DNA from: Sporosarcina pasteurii
GTDB taxonomy: Bacteria; Bacillota; Bacilli; Bacillales_A; Planococcaceae
Length of the DNA stretch: 64,000 nucleotides
Reading direction: 5' to 3'
Assembly: GCF_041295575.1 (NCBI RefSeq)
Contig: NZ_CP160452.1
Location: 2,542,001 to 2,606,000 of the forward strand
Position numbers and translations under genes: made by a program. Shown here piece after piece: positions 18,400-27,315 of the stretch. Position 1 is the stretch's first letter; each line of letters starts with the position of its first letter. A model generated the notes under the pieces. That model made no database searches. It was not told where the DNA came from and worked only from the letters and a program-made list of their open reading frames with translations.

Positions 18400-20817
18400 T
18401 TGGAATTCGTATGGTTTATCTTTTTGCCAATCTTGGCAGCAATTATCGTTCCTTTCCTTTTTAGAGCGATAAAAAACATACATACAGGATGGTTTGTCCT
18501 AATTGTTCCAGTTGTATTGTTTATCTATTATGCTCGTTTTGTGAAAGGTATTTTGAATGGAGAAGTACATATTTCTGAGCTTCCATGGATTCCGTCACTA
18601 GATATTTCTTTTACGGCTTATATGGATGGACTTAGTATCTTATTCTCCTTACTCATTACTGGAATTGGTGCACTCGTTGTACTCTATTCGATTTTTTACT
18701 TGGACAAACAGCGCGAAAAACTAAATAACTTCTATGTTTATTTACTCATGTTCATGACCGCGATGTTAGGAATTGTACAATCTGACAACACCATTTCCTT
18801 GTACTTGTTTTGGGAATTAACGTCAATTTCCTCTTTTCTACTCATCGGTTATTGGTTTACAAGAGACCGTTCACGCTTTGGCGCGTTAAAATCGATGATG
18901 ATTACTGTCTTCGGTGGATTGATGATGCTTGGAGGACTAGTACTTCTTTCGATCATGGGAGATAGTTATTCCATTCGCGAACTCATCGCAAATTCATCGT
19001 CTATCGTTGGACATGACTATTTTACGTTAGCGATTGTCCTCATTTTACTCGGGGCATTTACGAAGTCAGCGCAGTTTCCTTTTTACATTTGGTTACCTGA
19101 CGCCATGGAAGCACCTACGCCTGTCAGTGCCTATTTACACTCGGCTACGATGGTTAAGGCTGGACTTTATTTAGTCGCACGCTTCACTCCCGTGTTTGCA
19201 ACATCCGAACTGTGGATTTGGCTCGTCACTGGGATCGGCTTACTCACTTTGTTCTGGGGTTCATTTTTCGCGGTAAAGCAAACGGACTTGAAAGCAATTC
19301 TTGCTTTTTCAACGGTGAGTCAACTCGGACTCATTATGTCTTTACTTGGCGCAAGTGCTGTTGCCTATCATGTAACGGGTGAACAGGCAGCTATCTTTAA
19401 AGTGGCAGCTTTCGCGGCGATTTTCCATCTCATTAACCACGCCATGTTTAAAGGTAGTTTGTTCATGGTTGCCGGGATTGTAGACCATGAAACAGGAACG
19501 CGTGACATTCGCAAACTTGGCGGATTAATGAGTATCATGCCAGTTAGCTTTACAGTCGCATTTATCGGATCGATGTCGATGGCTGGACTTCCGCCATTTG
19601 GTGGTTTCCTCAGTAAGGAACTTTTCTTAACGTCTATGTTAAGTTTACGGGAATTTAATTTATTCAATTTCGATACGTGGGGCATTGTATTCCCTGTGAT
19701 TGCTTGGATCGCAAGTATTTTCACATTTGTTTATAGTTTCTATTTTGTATTTAAGACCTTCACCGGAAAACGAAAAGATCATGAGTTACCGAAAAAGCCG
19801 CACGAAGCGCCACTCGGAATGCTTTTATCACCAATTATTTTGGCGATTACAGTTGTCGTGATTTTCTTTATTCCAAATATGGTTGGAAAGGCGTTTGTCA
19901 ATCCAGCAGTTGTTGCGATGCAAACAGGTATTTATACGCATCCTGGTGACGTTGGCATTCAAGTGTCCGCATGGCACGGTTGGTTAGCGCCTGAATTTTT
20001 GATGACTTTAGGAGTTATCGCGGTTGGTGCCTTGTTATTTTTAACGATGGCACGTTGGCAAAAGCTTTACGATATTCAGCCACAATATTTAACTTTAAAC
20101 ACTTTGTATGATTCGCTAATGATATTCGGTGAGACTGGGATGAATCGTCTGTCACGATTTTATATGACAGGACTTATCCGCACTTACTTCATCTATATGT
20201 TTACCTTTATTGTTACGATCACAACTGGTGCGCTATTTATACAAGATGCTTTTGCAGTTGACATGAATAGTTTTTCTCCGGTGAATGCGTATGGTTTAAT
20301 GACCGCGATTATTCTTATTATCGCAATATGTATGGTGTTATTTGCGAAGACGAGACTTACGGCAATTATTGCGCTCGGTGGAGTTGGTTATTCAGTCGCA
20401 CTATTCTTTGTCATTTTTAAGGCGCCTGATTTAGCACTTACTCAACTCGTTATCGAAACAGTCTCAGTTGCCTTATTTTTACTCGCATTTCGTTATTTAC
20501 CTTCCCTGAAAAGTCACGGAGAAACTAAGAAAATACGAGTCGGCAACTTACTAATTGCAGCAGCGGTCGGGGTGACAATGACATTAATTGCATTATCTGC
20601 GCACTCACAAAAGCTCATTCCATCCATTTCTCAGTATTACAAAGATACTGTCTTTACAGAAGCTGCTGGTGGGAATATTGTTAACGTTATCCTTGTTGAT
20701 TACCGAGGATTTGATACTTTATTTGAAATTGCTGTTCTCGGCATTGCTGCAATTGGCGTCTACAGCATGATTAAACTGCGTTTGTCTAGAAAGGAGAAGT
20801 CTGATGAAAGCGAATGA
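18400..20817 (+). CDS. mrpA: Mrp Na+/H+ antiporter subunit A
   Basis: 805-residue largest subunit of the Mrp (Sha) cation/proton antiporter, which exports Na+ in exchange for H+ as a hetero-oligomer. The N-terminal ~480 residues are homologous to respiratory complex I NuoL, with FWELTSISSFLLIGYW, the AMEAPTPVSAYLHSATMVKAG segment and FHLINHAMFKGSLFM. The C-terminal part carries the MrpA-specific extension with NuoJ-like features. Length matches Bacillus MrpA. The start is TTG at 18400 behind AAAGGAGG. First gene of a tightly overlapping seven-gene operon. Confidence 0.97.
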   Translation: MEFVWFIFLPILAAIIVPFLFRAIKNIHTGWFVLIVPVVLFIYYARFVKGILNGEVHISELPWIPSLDISFTAYMDGLSILFSLLITGIGALVVLYSIFYLDKQREKLNNFYVYLLMFMTAMLGIVQSDNTISLYLFWELTSISSFLLIGYWFTRDRSRFGALKSMMITVFGGLMMLGGLVLLSIMGDSYSIRELIANSSSIVGHDYFTLAIVLILLGAFTKSAQFPFYIWLPDAMEAPTPVSAYLHSATMVKAGLYLVARFTPVFATSELWIWLVTGIGLLTLFWGSFFAVKQTDLKAILAFSTVSQLGLIMSLLGASAVAYHVTGEQAAIFKVAAFAAIFHLINHAMFKGSLFMVAGIVDHETGTRDIRKLGGLMSIMPVSFTVAFIGSMSMAGLPPFGGFLSKELFLTSMLSLREFNLFNFDTWGIVFPVIAWIASIFTFVYSFYFVFKTFTGKRKDHELPKKPHEAPLGMLLSPIILAITVVVIFFIPNMVGKAFVNPAVVAMQTGIYTHPGDVGIQVSAWHGWLAPEFLMTLGVIAVGALLFLTMARWQKLYDIQPQYLTLNTLYDSLMIFGETGMNRLSRFYMTGLIRTYFIYMFTFIVTITTGALFIQDAFAVDMNSFSPVNAYGLMTAIILIIAICMVLFAKTRLTAIIALGGVGYSVALFFVIFKAPDLALTQLVIETVSVALFLLAFRYLPSLKSHGETKKIRVGNLLIAAAVGVTMTLIALSAHSQKLIPSISQYYKDTVFTEAAGGNIVNVILVDYRGFDTLFEIAVLGIAAIGVYSMIKLRLSRKEKSDESE

Positions 20818-21226
20818 TGTTATTTTACAAACCGCAACGAAAGTTGTCTTTTTCATCATCTTTCTTTTCTCGATTCATATTTTCTTTGCCGGGCATTTTG
20901 CGCCTGGTGGAGGATTCGTTGGTGGACTGTTAACGACTGCGGCAATCGTCTTGTTGTTACTCGCTTTTGACTTAAAAACAGTGCAACAAGCATTGCCTTT
21001 TAACTTTATGATTGTCGTCGCAATCGGTTTAGTACTGGCAATTGGCATGGGAGCTGGATCATTTGTTTTTAACGTTCCTTTTCTCACACATGCTTTTGGC
21101 GATTTTTACTTGCCACTGTTCGGCGTTACTTCTTTACATACAGCGATGATTTTTGACGCTGGCGTTTATCTTGTCGTTGTCGGTTCAACAGTTACGATGA
21201 TCCAATCGATTGGAGGCGAATCGTAA
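20804..21226 (+). CDS. mrpB: Mrp Na+/H+ antiporter subunit B
   Basis: 140-residue membrane subunit with four helices. Conserved HIFFAGHFAPGGGFVGGLL near residue 25 and the C-terminal SLHTAMIFDAGVYLVVVG are diagnostic of MnhB/MrpB. ATG at 20804 lies 14 bp inside the end of mrpA, following AAAGGAGAAG within mrpA codons, so the two are translationally coupled. Confidence 0.96.
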   Translation: MKANDVILQTATKVVFFIIFLFSIHIFFAGHFAPGGGFVGGLLTTAAIVLLLLAFDLKTVQQALPFNFMIVVAIGLVLAIGMGAGSFVFNVPFLTHAFGDFYLPLFGVTSLHTAMIFDAGVYLVVVGSTVTMIQSIGGES

Positions 21227-21567
21227 TGGAATTTATTATGGCGATCGTCATTGGAATTTTATTTATGGCGGCTGTTTATTTAATTTTATCGAGAAGTTTA
21301 TTACGTATTATTCTTGGAACGGGGCTATTAAGTCACGGAGCGCATTTACTTCTTTTAACAATGGGTGGGCTAGACGGAACTTCCCCACCTGTCCTTGCTG
21401 AAGGCGTAACTGATTACGCAGACCCACTTCCGCAAGCGCTAATTTTAACTGCGATTGTCATTAGTTTTGGGGTGACAGCGTTTATGATTGTATTATTTTT
21501 TAGAACCTATGGTGAACTGAAAACTGATAATATGAATTTAATGAAGGGAAATGACGAACATGATTAA
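21226..21567 (+). CDS. mrpC: Mrp Na+/H+ antiporter subunit C
   Basis: 113-residue NuoK-like subunit with three membrane helices. Conserved ILGTGLLSHGAHLLLLTMGG and DPLPQALILTAIVISFGVTA (with the proline-glutamine-alanine-leucine motif of the family) are seen. Its ATG overlaps the mrpB stop (TAATG). It belongs to the same complex as the flanking subunits. Confidence 0.96.
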   Translation: MEFIMAIVIGILFMAAVYLILSRSLLRIILGTGLLSHGAHLLLLTMGGLDGTSPPVLAEGVTDYADPLPQALILTAIVISFGVTAFMIVLFFRTYGELKTDNMNLMKGNDEHD

Positions 21568-23041
21568 TCTTTTATTATTGCCAATCATTTTGCCGTTTTT
21601 CTTCGCCGTCATTCTTCTGTTTTTTAAGGAGAAAATTGTCGTCCAAAGAATCATTACAATTGTCGGCCTCGTCATTAGTTTAATTGCATCGATTATTTTA
21701 ATGGCTACAATCAAGTCTGATGGCATTCAGACAGTTACACTTGGTAGCTGGCCGGCACCTTTTGGCATCTCGATGGTTTCAGATATGCTTTCCGCGTTGC
21801 TCGTGACAACGTCGATCGTGATTACACTTTTTGTTGTATGGTACAGCTTCACTTCTATTGGACATGAGCGAGAACGCTTTTATTATTATCCCGCTGTACT
21901 GTTAATGCTTACTGGTATTAACGGTGCGTTTACAACGGGCGATATCTTCAACATGTTCGTATTCTTTGAAGTATTACTTATGGCATCGTATGTACTGATT
22001 GTCCTTGGCGGTGAAAAGAAACAATTACGTGAGTCAATTAAATACGTACTCGTAAACGTAGTTTCTTCTGCTTTATTTGTAGTGGCCGTCGCTCTTTTAT
22101 ACGCTGTGATTGGAACTTTAAATATGGCAGATATTGCGGTAAAAGTTGCTGAAGTTGGTCAACCGGGGATTATTACGGTTATCGCCATTTTATTCCTACT
22201 CGTTTTTGGAATTAAAGGCGCGATTTTCCCACTTTACTTTTGGCTACCTGGTTCATATGCAGCTCCGCCAATGCCAGTTCTCGCATTGTTTGGCGCCTTG
22301 CTCACAAAAGTAGGGGTCTATGCGATTACACGAACGTATACGTTGTTTTTCATCCATAATATGGCAGTGACACATGAGTTATTACTTATCTTGTCTATTC
22401 TTACAATCATCGCTGGTTGTGTTGGCGCTCTTGCCTACTTCGATTTAAAACACATTATGATTTACAATATTGTCATTGCTGTTGGGGTTATTTTATTTGG
22501 CGTAGCGCAAATGAATGATAACGGCATGACAGGTGCGATGTATTATTTAATGCATGACATGATTATTAAAGGCGCTTTATTCCTATTAATTGGCATTATT
22601 ATCGCCATTACTGGAACGTCAAACCTACGGAAAATGGGCGGATTAATGAAAACCCATGCCCCTCTTGGTTGGATGTATTTAGTCGCTGCTTTTGGACTTG
22701 CAGGTATTCCACCATTAAGTGGATTTGCCGGTAAATTGTTAATCGCCAAAGGGGCTTTCGAAGCTGGCAACGCATGGGGCAGTATGATTATGCTCGCTTC
22801 TAGTTTAATTGTTTTATTATCTGTCATTCGGATCTTCATCTATGCATTTTGGGGTGAACCGAAACTGGAACAAGCAGAACAATCCCTTTCTTATCGCAAC
22901 TTGATGACACCCGCTGTATTACTTGTGATACTCTCTATCGCGTACGGTGTCGGTACGGAGTGGCTTGTCCCTTATATGACAGATGCATCAGATGTTTTAT
23001 TAAACCCGTCAATGTATGTTGACGCGGTGTTAAAGGAGTAG
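21560..23041 (+). CDS. mrpD: Mrp Na+/H+ antiporter subunit D
   Basis: ~493-residue, about 14-helix antiporter-like subunit (NuoN/M relative). The conserved Glu in FNMFVFFEVLLMASYVL, the Lys of LLVFGIKGAIFPLYFWLPGS and the HDMIIKGALFLL segment form the proton-path charges of the family. ATG at 21560 is chosen with AAGGGAA 11 nt upstream and overlaps the end of mrpC; an ATG at 21551 is too close to that site but cannot be excluded. Confidence 0.96.
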   Translation: MINLLLLPIILPFFFAVILLFFKEKIVVQRIITIVGLVISLIASIILMATIKSDGIQTVTLGSWPAPFGISMVSDMLSALLVTTSIVITLFVVWYSFTSIGHERERFYYYPAVLLMLTGINGAFTTGDIFNMFVFFEVLLMASYVLIVLGGEKKQLRESIKYVLVNVVSSALFVVAVALLYAVIGTLNMADIAVKVAEVGQPGIITVIAILFLLVFGIKGAIFPLYFWLPGSYAAPPMPVLALFGALLTKVGVYAITRTYTLFFIHNMAVTHELLLILSILTIIAGCVGALAYFDLKHIMIYNIVIAVGVILFGVAQMNDNGMTGAMYYLMHDMIIKGALFLLIGIIIAITGTSNLRKMGGLMKTHAPLGWMYLVAAFGLAGIPPLSGFAGKLLIAKGAFEAGNAWGSMIMLASSLIVLLSVIRIFIYAFWGEPKLEQAEQSLSYRNLMTPAVLLVILSIAYGVGTEWLVPYMTDASDVLLNPSMYVDAVLKE

Positions 23042-23047
23042 ATGACG

Positions 23048-23527
23048 ATGGCCTTCCAAATATTGTTGAACTTTTTCATCGCTGTTGTATGGATGTTTTT
23101 AAGTTCTTCGATGACGGTTACGACATTCGTCATCGGTTATATAATTGGGCTCATTTTATTAATAATGATGCGGAGATTCTTTACTGAAAGTTTGTATTTT
23201 GAATGGCTCTGGGCAGCGTTCAAGCTTACACTGTTATTTATTCGCGAATTAACACTTTCCAATATCGACGTGTTACGTGTGGTACTCAGACCTAAACTAA
23301 ACATTCAACCAAGAATATTCGCGTTACCAACTGAGTTAAAACGTGATTGGGAAATCACTTTACTTTCTAGTTTAATTACATTAACGCCAGGAACAGTCGT
23401 TGTGCATGTCTCAGACGATCAAAAGACTTTATATGTACATGCGATTGACGCAGACGATGTGCAAGACGCCATCGATTCTATTAAAAATACATTCGAAAAG
23501 GCGATTAAGGAGGTGAGTCGTCCATGA
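23048..23527 (+). CDS. mrpE: Mrp Na+/H+ antiporter subunit E
   Basis: 159-residue subunit with two N-terminal helices and a cytoplasmic C-terminal domain. ELTLSNIDVLRVVL followed by LNIQPRIFALPTELKRDWE and SLITLTPGTVVVHVSDD is the standard MrpE core. ATG at 23048 is preferred to the ATG at 23042 because AAAGGAG then has a 9-nt spacing, and because MAFQILLN is the family N-terminus. MrpE supports assembly and activity of the antiporter in Bacillus. Confidence 0.96.
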   Translation: MAFQILLNFFIAVVWMFLSSSMTVTTFVIGYIIGLILLIMMRRFFTESLYFEWLWAAFKLTLLFIRELTLSNIDVLRVVLRPKLNIQPRIFALPTELKRDWEITLLSSLITLTPGTVVVHVSDDQKTLYVHAIDADDVQDAIDSIKNTFEKAIKEVSRP

Positions 23528-23805
23528 TGACATTTATTTGGATTGCATTAATGATTGTCATTGTTTCGATGGTGGGCATGCTATACGGAATTTTTCGTGG
23601 TCCCTCGACTCCGGATCGACTTATTGCCCTAGATGCGATTGGCGTCATGTTTATTTCAGCAACCGCCTTATTGTCTTTGTTATTCGACACGGGATTTTTT
23701 CTAGATGTAATTTTACTGCTTGCTGTGTTGTCGTTTATCGGGACTGTTAGTTTCTCGAAATTTATTGAGAAAGGAAAGATTATCGAACATGACCGTAATC
23801 GCTAA
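23524..23805 (+). CDS. mrpF: Mrp Na+/H+ antiporter subunit F
   Basis: 93-residue subunit with three helices. The GIFRGPSTPDRLIALDAIG motif, with the conserved Asp-Arg and the membrane Asp, identifies MrpF. ATG at 23524 overlaps the mrpE stop by four bases and has AAGGAGGTG upstream. In Bacillus MrpF has also been linked to bile-salt/cholate efflux, which the sequence here neither supports nor excludes. Confidence 0.96.
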   Translation: MMTFIWIALMIVIVSMVGMLYGIFRGPSTPDRLIALDAIGVMFISATALLSLLFDTGFFLDVILLLAVLSFIGTVSFSKFIEKGKIIEHDRNR

Positions 23806-24157
23806 TACACTTATTGTCTTAACAATCGTCGTAGGGCTCCTTTTCACGGTCGTTACCGTGATCGGTGTCTTACGTCTACCCGATGTTTACACGCGTGCAC
23901 ACGCTGCTTCTAAAAGCGCTACACTTGGTGTCCTAAGTATTTTAGTGGGAACTTTTTTTCACTTTTGGTTAAATGAAGGGTACTTCAGCGTTAGAATTTT
24001 ACTCGGAATTCTTTTCTTATTCATTACCGCCCCCATTGGTGGTCATTTAATGAGTCGAGCCGCTTATTTTTCAGGCGTAAAACCGACTGAATTAACTGTC
24101 GGAGATGACTTAGCAGAAGTTGTAGAACGTGCGAAGAAGGAAAAACAAATCAACTAA
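23789..24157 (+). CDS. mrpG: Mrp Na+/H+ antiporter subunit G
   Basis: 122-residue last subunit with three helices. The GVLRLPDVYTRAHAASKSAT loop is the MrpG signature, followed by a charged C-terminal tail. ATG at 23789 lies within the end of mrpF, with GAAAGGAAAG upstream. The longer frame from 23720 has no ribosome site and an N-terminus foreign to the family. A strong terminator lies 12 bp beyond the stop and closes the operon. Confidence 0.95.
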   Translation: MTVIANTLIVLTIVVGLLFTVVTVIGVLRLPDVYTRAHAASKSATLGVLSILVGTFFHFWLNEGYFSVRILLGILFLFITAPIGGHLMSRAAYFSGVKPTELTVGDDLAEVVERAKKEKQIN

Positions 24158-24169
24158 TTTAATCATTAG

Positions 24170-24209
24170 GCAGGTAGCGAAGAACATTTTTTTCGCTACC
24201 TGCTTTTTT
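24170..24209 (+). terminator. Terminator of the mrp operon
   Basis: Perfect 12-bp stem GCAGGTAGCGAA / TTCGCTACCTGC with a 10-nt loop, followed by six T. Confidence 0.95.
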
Positions 24210-24257
24210 ATATTGCAGACTTAAACAGTACATTCAATACATTGATCACCTGCACTT

Positions 24258-24297
24258 AAAAAAGGGCTTTCCAATCACAATAGATGGAAAAGCCCTT
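24258..24297 (-). terminator. Terminator after the Gly/Tyr-rich gene
   Basis: Minus-strand AAGGGCTTTTCCA / TGGAAAGCCCTT stem (one bulge) followed by TTTTTT, directly after the stop codon of the small gene. Confidence 0.85.
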
Positions 24298-24302
24298 CAC
24301 TT

Positions 24303-24563
24303 TTAGTAAGGCCGGTAATATTGATATGGGTAATAACCATATGGGTACTGGAATCCATACGGATATGCCCCGTATACGGGATAGCCACCGTAACCACCGT
24401 AGCCGCCGTAGCCACCAAATACACCTGGGAATAATACGCTACCTAACAAACCACCCGCAAGCCCCCCTAAGAATGGACCGCCAAATCCTCCGAAACCGAA
24501 TACGTTATCTCCGTAGCTGCCACCGCGATAACCACCACGATGACCATGATAACTTCTAGGCAA
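24303..24563 (-). CDS. Small Gly/Tyr-rich protein of unknown function
   Basis: 86 residues of strongly biased composition: a His/Arg/Gly N-terminus (GHRGGYRGGSYG), a hydrophobic Gly-rich middle (GGLAGGLLGSVLFPGVFG) that could insert in or associate with membrane, GGY repeats, and a Tyr/Pro-rich tail ending YQYYRPY. TTG at 24563 follows AAGGAGGAGG with a 4-nt gap, and a terminator follows the stop, so it looks like a real gene. Similar low-complexity proteins occur in spore coats of Bacillales; a coat or envelope role is inference only. No enzyme motif. Confidence 0.7.
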   Translation of the reverse strand: MPRSYHGHRGGYRGGSYGDNVFGFGGFGGPFLGGLAGGLLGSVLFPGVFGGYGGYGGYGGYPVYGAYPYGFQYPYGYYPYQYYRPY

Positions 24564-24632
24564 GTTACCTCCTCCTTCCCACTTATCCTATTCATATGGG
24601 TTTATACGAAAGAGGACATTTGCCTATTCGTT

Positions 24633-26147
24633 CTATGATTCGTCCTTTTCAATGCCAACAGCCATCCGTTCAATTAGCGTAGCAAGCGTACGAACCATGA
24701 CACCAGTAGCGCCTTTTGGACCTAAATCATGGGCAGTACTCGCGTCTGAAGTACCGGCAATATCCAAATGAATCCAAGGTGTATCTTCTGCAAATTCGCC
24801 AACAAATCCGCCACCGAAAATCATATGACCATCACGGCCCGGTGAATTATTTAAATCCGCTACATTACTTTTTCGAATACGCTTTTTATCACTTTCAGTT
24901 AATGGAAGACGCCATACAAATTCTCCTGTTTCTGTTGCAGCGTGCATAAACTCTTCAAAAAATGCTTCATCGTTTGTAAGTGCACCTGTCTTATCATTCC
25001 CAAGTGCGATAATAACGCCGCCCGTTAGCGTTGCAACATCAACTAAATAATCAGCACCGGACTGCTTCGCATAGGTCACCGCATCCGCCAGGACTAAACG
25101 ACCTTCTGCATCCGTGTTCAGGACTTCAATTGTTTTTCCGCTTAATGAAGTAATGACATCATCTGGTTTAAATGCCTCGCCCGACACCATATTGTCTGTC
25201 GATGCAATGACTGCAATTACATTTTTAGCAGGACGCGTTTCTCCGATAATCGTCATTGCGCCAAGAACTGCAGCAGCACCGCCCATATCACCTTTCATAC
25301 CTACCATACCATCACGAGGTTTCAATGAATAACCGCCAGTATCATAAGTAATGCCTTTTCCAACAAGTCCTACAACATCTTCCCATTGATCAGTTCCTGT
25401 ATATTTCAATACAATCAGTTGCGGTTCTTCTACTGATCCTTTATTGACCGCTAGAATTGCACCCATTCCTTGTTCTTCCATTTCTTTCTTACCAAGCACT
25501 TCAATTTCAAAGTCATATTTTTCTGCTAACTTCCGTGCATAATTTGCCATTTCAGTTGCCGTTAATAAATTCGGCGGCATATTGACAAGTGTACGTGCTT
25601 CATTGACGGCATAAGCATTTACTTTTCCAACTTCAAATGCCGCTTTTAGTTCATCTGCATCGGCAGAAGAAATAAATGAAATAGTCTCCAGCGTAACATC
25701 TTGTGCATTTGAACTTGTTTTGAAATCTTCAAACTGATAGCCGCCAAGCCCTAGTCCTTCCATTGCAGCAAATACAACATCATCACAAACAAGATTTTCG
25801 TTTGTAAATGGCGCCGTCCAAATAGCAACTGATGATGCTTTTATTTTTAAAAGCTCTTTTCCAATTGTTGCAAATGCTTTTCTCAATCCATTTTCTGTCA
25901 GTGATCTTTTCGCACCTATTCCAATAAATAAAACGCGTTTAAAAGAATGATTTTCAAATGCTGGCATTGTAACGATTTTGTTTTTATTCGTATGCACATC
26001 TCCATTTTTCACCCACTCTTGTAGCCGTGGATGATAAAAATCAGTAAACGCTTCCCAACCGTCTATATTTTCAGGATGCTCAGGAACCCCGATAATGAGC
26101 ACGTCTTCTGTTACTTCGCTAAATTGTTCTCTACTTAGAAAATTCAT
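24633..26147 (-). CDS. pepA: Leucyl aminopeptidase (M17)
   Basis: 504-residue cytosolic metallo-aminopeptidase that removes N-terminal residues from peptides. The catalytic C-terminal domain (~175-500) has the metal ligands in VGKGITYDTGGYSLKP (Lys, Asp) and the family signature NTDAEGRLVLADA with Asp/Glu ligands and the Arg. ATG at 26147 is chosen for AGGAGGAAG 9-10 nt upstream; the frame extends to 26195 without support. B. subtilis has the same neighbour order (yuiE-yuiD). It is monocistronic and divergent from yuiD. Confidence 0.95.
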   Translation of the reverse strand: MNFLSREQFSEVTEDVLIIGVPEHPENIDGWEAFTDFYHPRLQEWVKNGDVHTNKNKIVTMPAFENHSFKRVLFIGIGAKRSLTENGLRKAFATIGKELLKIKASSVAIWTAPFTNENLVCDDVVFAAMEGLGLGGYQFEDFKTSSNAQDVTLETISFISSADADELKAAFEVGKVNAYAVNEARTLVNMPPNLLTATEMANYARKLAEKYDFEIEVLGKKEMEEQGMGAILAVNKGSVEEPQLIVLKYTGTDQWEDVVGLVGKGITYDTGGYSLKPRDGMVGMKGDMGGAAAVLGAMTIIGETRPAKNVIAVIASTDNMVSGEAFKPDDVITSLSGKTIEVLNTDAEGRLVLADAVTYAKQSGADYLVDVATLTGGVIIALGNDKTGALTNDEAFFEEFMHAATETGEFVWRLPLTESDKKRIRKSNVADLNNSPGRDGHMIFGGGFVGEFAEDTPWIHLDIAGTSDASTAHDLGPKGATGVMVRTLATLIERMAVGIEKDES

Positions 26148-26305
26148 TATATAAAACTTCCTCCTCTTTAATATCCATTTCTTATTATATAGCATATTTT
26201 CAGTTATTTTTATTAATTTGCATTATATATGTATAATCAGTTTTTGAATGGATTAGATTATGGTATACTGACACTACTATTTTATTCAAAAGGAGTGGAT
26301 TTTCA

Positions 26306-26782
26306 TTGGCTATTTTTCAAAACATCCCGCTCCTTGCGGCATTATTAGGCATTCTTCTTGCTCAGTTTATCAAAATACCGATCACCTATTTCCTAACTGG
26401 TAAACTTGACTGGAAATTAATGACGTCAACAGGTAGCATGCCAAGTTCCCATTCAGCTGCCGTAACTTCATTAACAACTGCTATTGCATATGAAAGCGGA
26501 CTTGCTTCTCCACTCTTCGCTGTCTCCGCAATTTTTGCAGTCATAGTGATGTTTGATGCAACGGGCATTCGTTATCAAGCCGGACAACAAGCAGTGATTA
26601 TTAATAAAATGCGAATTGATTTCCAAACTTTTGTACAGGAAGCAAAAGGTTGGCAGCAAAAAGACGAGGAACAGAAAATCCAAGAATTAAAAACGTTACT
26701 TGGACATAAGCCAAGTGAAGTGTTGGTAGGCGCTCTTTTAGGTATTATGATTTCCGTTGTTATTTACACGTTTATCATTTGA
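26306..26782 (+). CDS. yuiD: Divergent PAP2 family membrane protein (YuiD)
   Basis: 158 residues, four helices. The motif GSMPSSHSAAVTSLTTAIA matches the histidine-containing phosphatase core of the DUF212/acid-phosphatase-related family, with DATGIRYQAGQQAVIIN as second block. Full-length relative of B. subtilis YuiD. Phosphatase activity is suggested by the SxSH motif but not established for this branch. The start is TTG at 26306 behind AAAGGAGTGG. It shares a bidirectional terminator with yuiB. Confidence 0.9.
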   Translation: MAIFQNIPLLAALLGILLAQFIKIPITYFLTGKLDWKLMTSTGSMPSSHSAAVTSLTTAIAYESGLASPLFAVSAIFAVIVMFDATGIRYQAGQQAVIINKMRIDFQTFVQEAKGWQQKDEEQKIQELKTLLGHKPSEVLVGALLGIMISVVIYTFII

Positions 26783-26800
26783 TGGCTCTTGGCGGGATAT

Positions 26801-26850
26801 AAAAAACATGGTGTATTCAAGCGAATCCGCTTAAGTACACCATGTTTTTT
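26801..26850. terminator. Bidirectional terminator between yuiD and yuiB
   Basis: AAAAAACATGGTGTA / TACACCATGTTTTTT arms with an inner AAGCG/CGCTT extension; T-runs on both strands. Confidence 0.92.
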
Positions 26851-27214
26851 AGAACATCTGATACCCTGCCTTGCGCAATGCTTTCATAACGATTCCTGCA
26901 ATAATGGCTCCAGCGAAACCGCCCGCCAGGATAACAATATCTCCTGTAGAAAGTGATATTAATTTATTGCCAAGCGCTTTAAAAGCATAGACTGGTTTTG
27001 TTATGTACTGATAAAACTTTACGTCGTCAATAATAAGAATCACAATGATTGGATAAACAATCGCCATCAACCAAGTCATTCTTAACAACATATTTAATAA
27101 AAAGCCAATACCAAAAAATATGACCATAAAAAGAAGGACTGATAATACAGCTTGAGGTAATGTAATTTTCGCCACGGGTGCTGCGATATTTGCTAAAGTT
27201 AATCGATCTACCAT
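26849..27214 (-). CDS. yuiB: YuiB-like membrane protein
   Basis: 121 residues with three hydrophobic helices; FMVIFFGIGFLLNMLLRMTW near residue 30-50 is the recognisable YuiB core, followed by a lysine-containing loop and a C-terminal helix (IVILAGGFAGAIIAGIVMKA). Function unknown. Its position next to yuiD supports the assignment. The ribosome site before the 27214 start is weak (GAGAG), so the start is less certain than the frame. Confidence 0.8.
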   Translation of the reverse strand: MVDRLTLANIAAPVAKITLPQAVLSVLLFMVIFFGIGFLLNMLLRMTWLMAIVYPIIVILIIDDVKFYQYITKPVYAFKALGNKLISLSTGDIVILAGGFAGAIIAGIVMKALRKAGYQMF

Positions 27215-27315
27215 TCTCTCATAACCCCCATTTTCCTACATAATTTTACATGAATTAATGAAAGCTTTCAATGAAATGTCCCTGGTTCAACAATTTGTCG
27301 AATATGGACTTTTCT

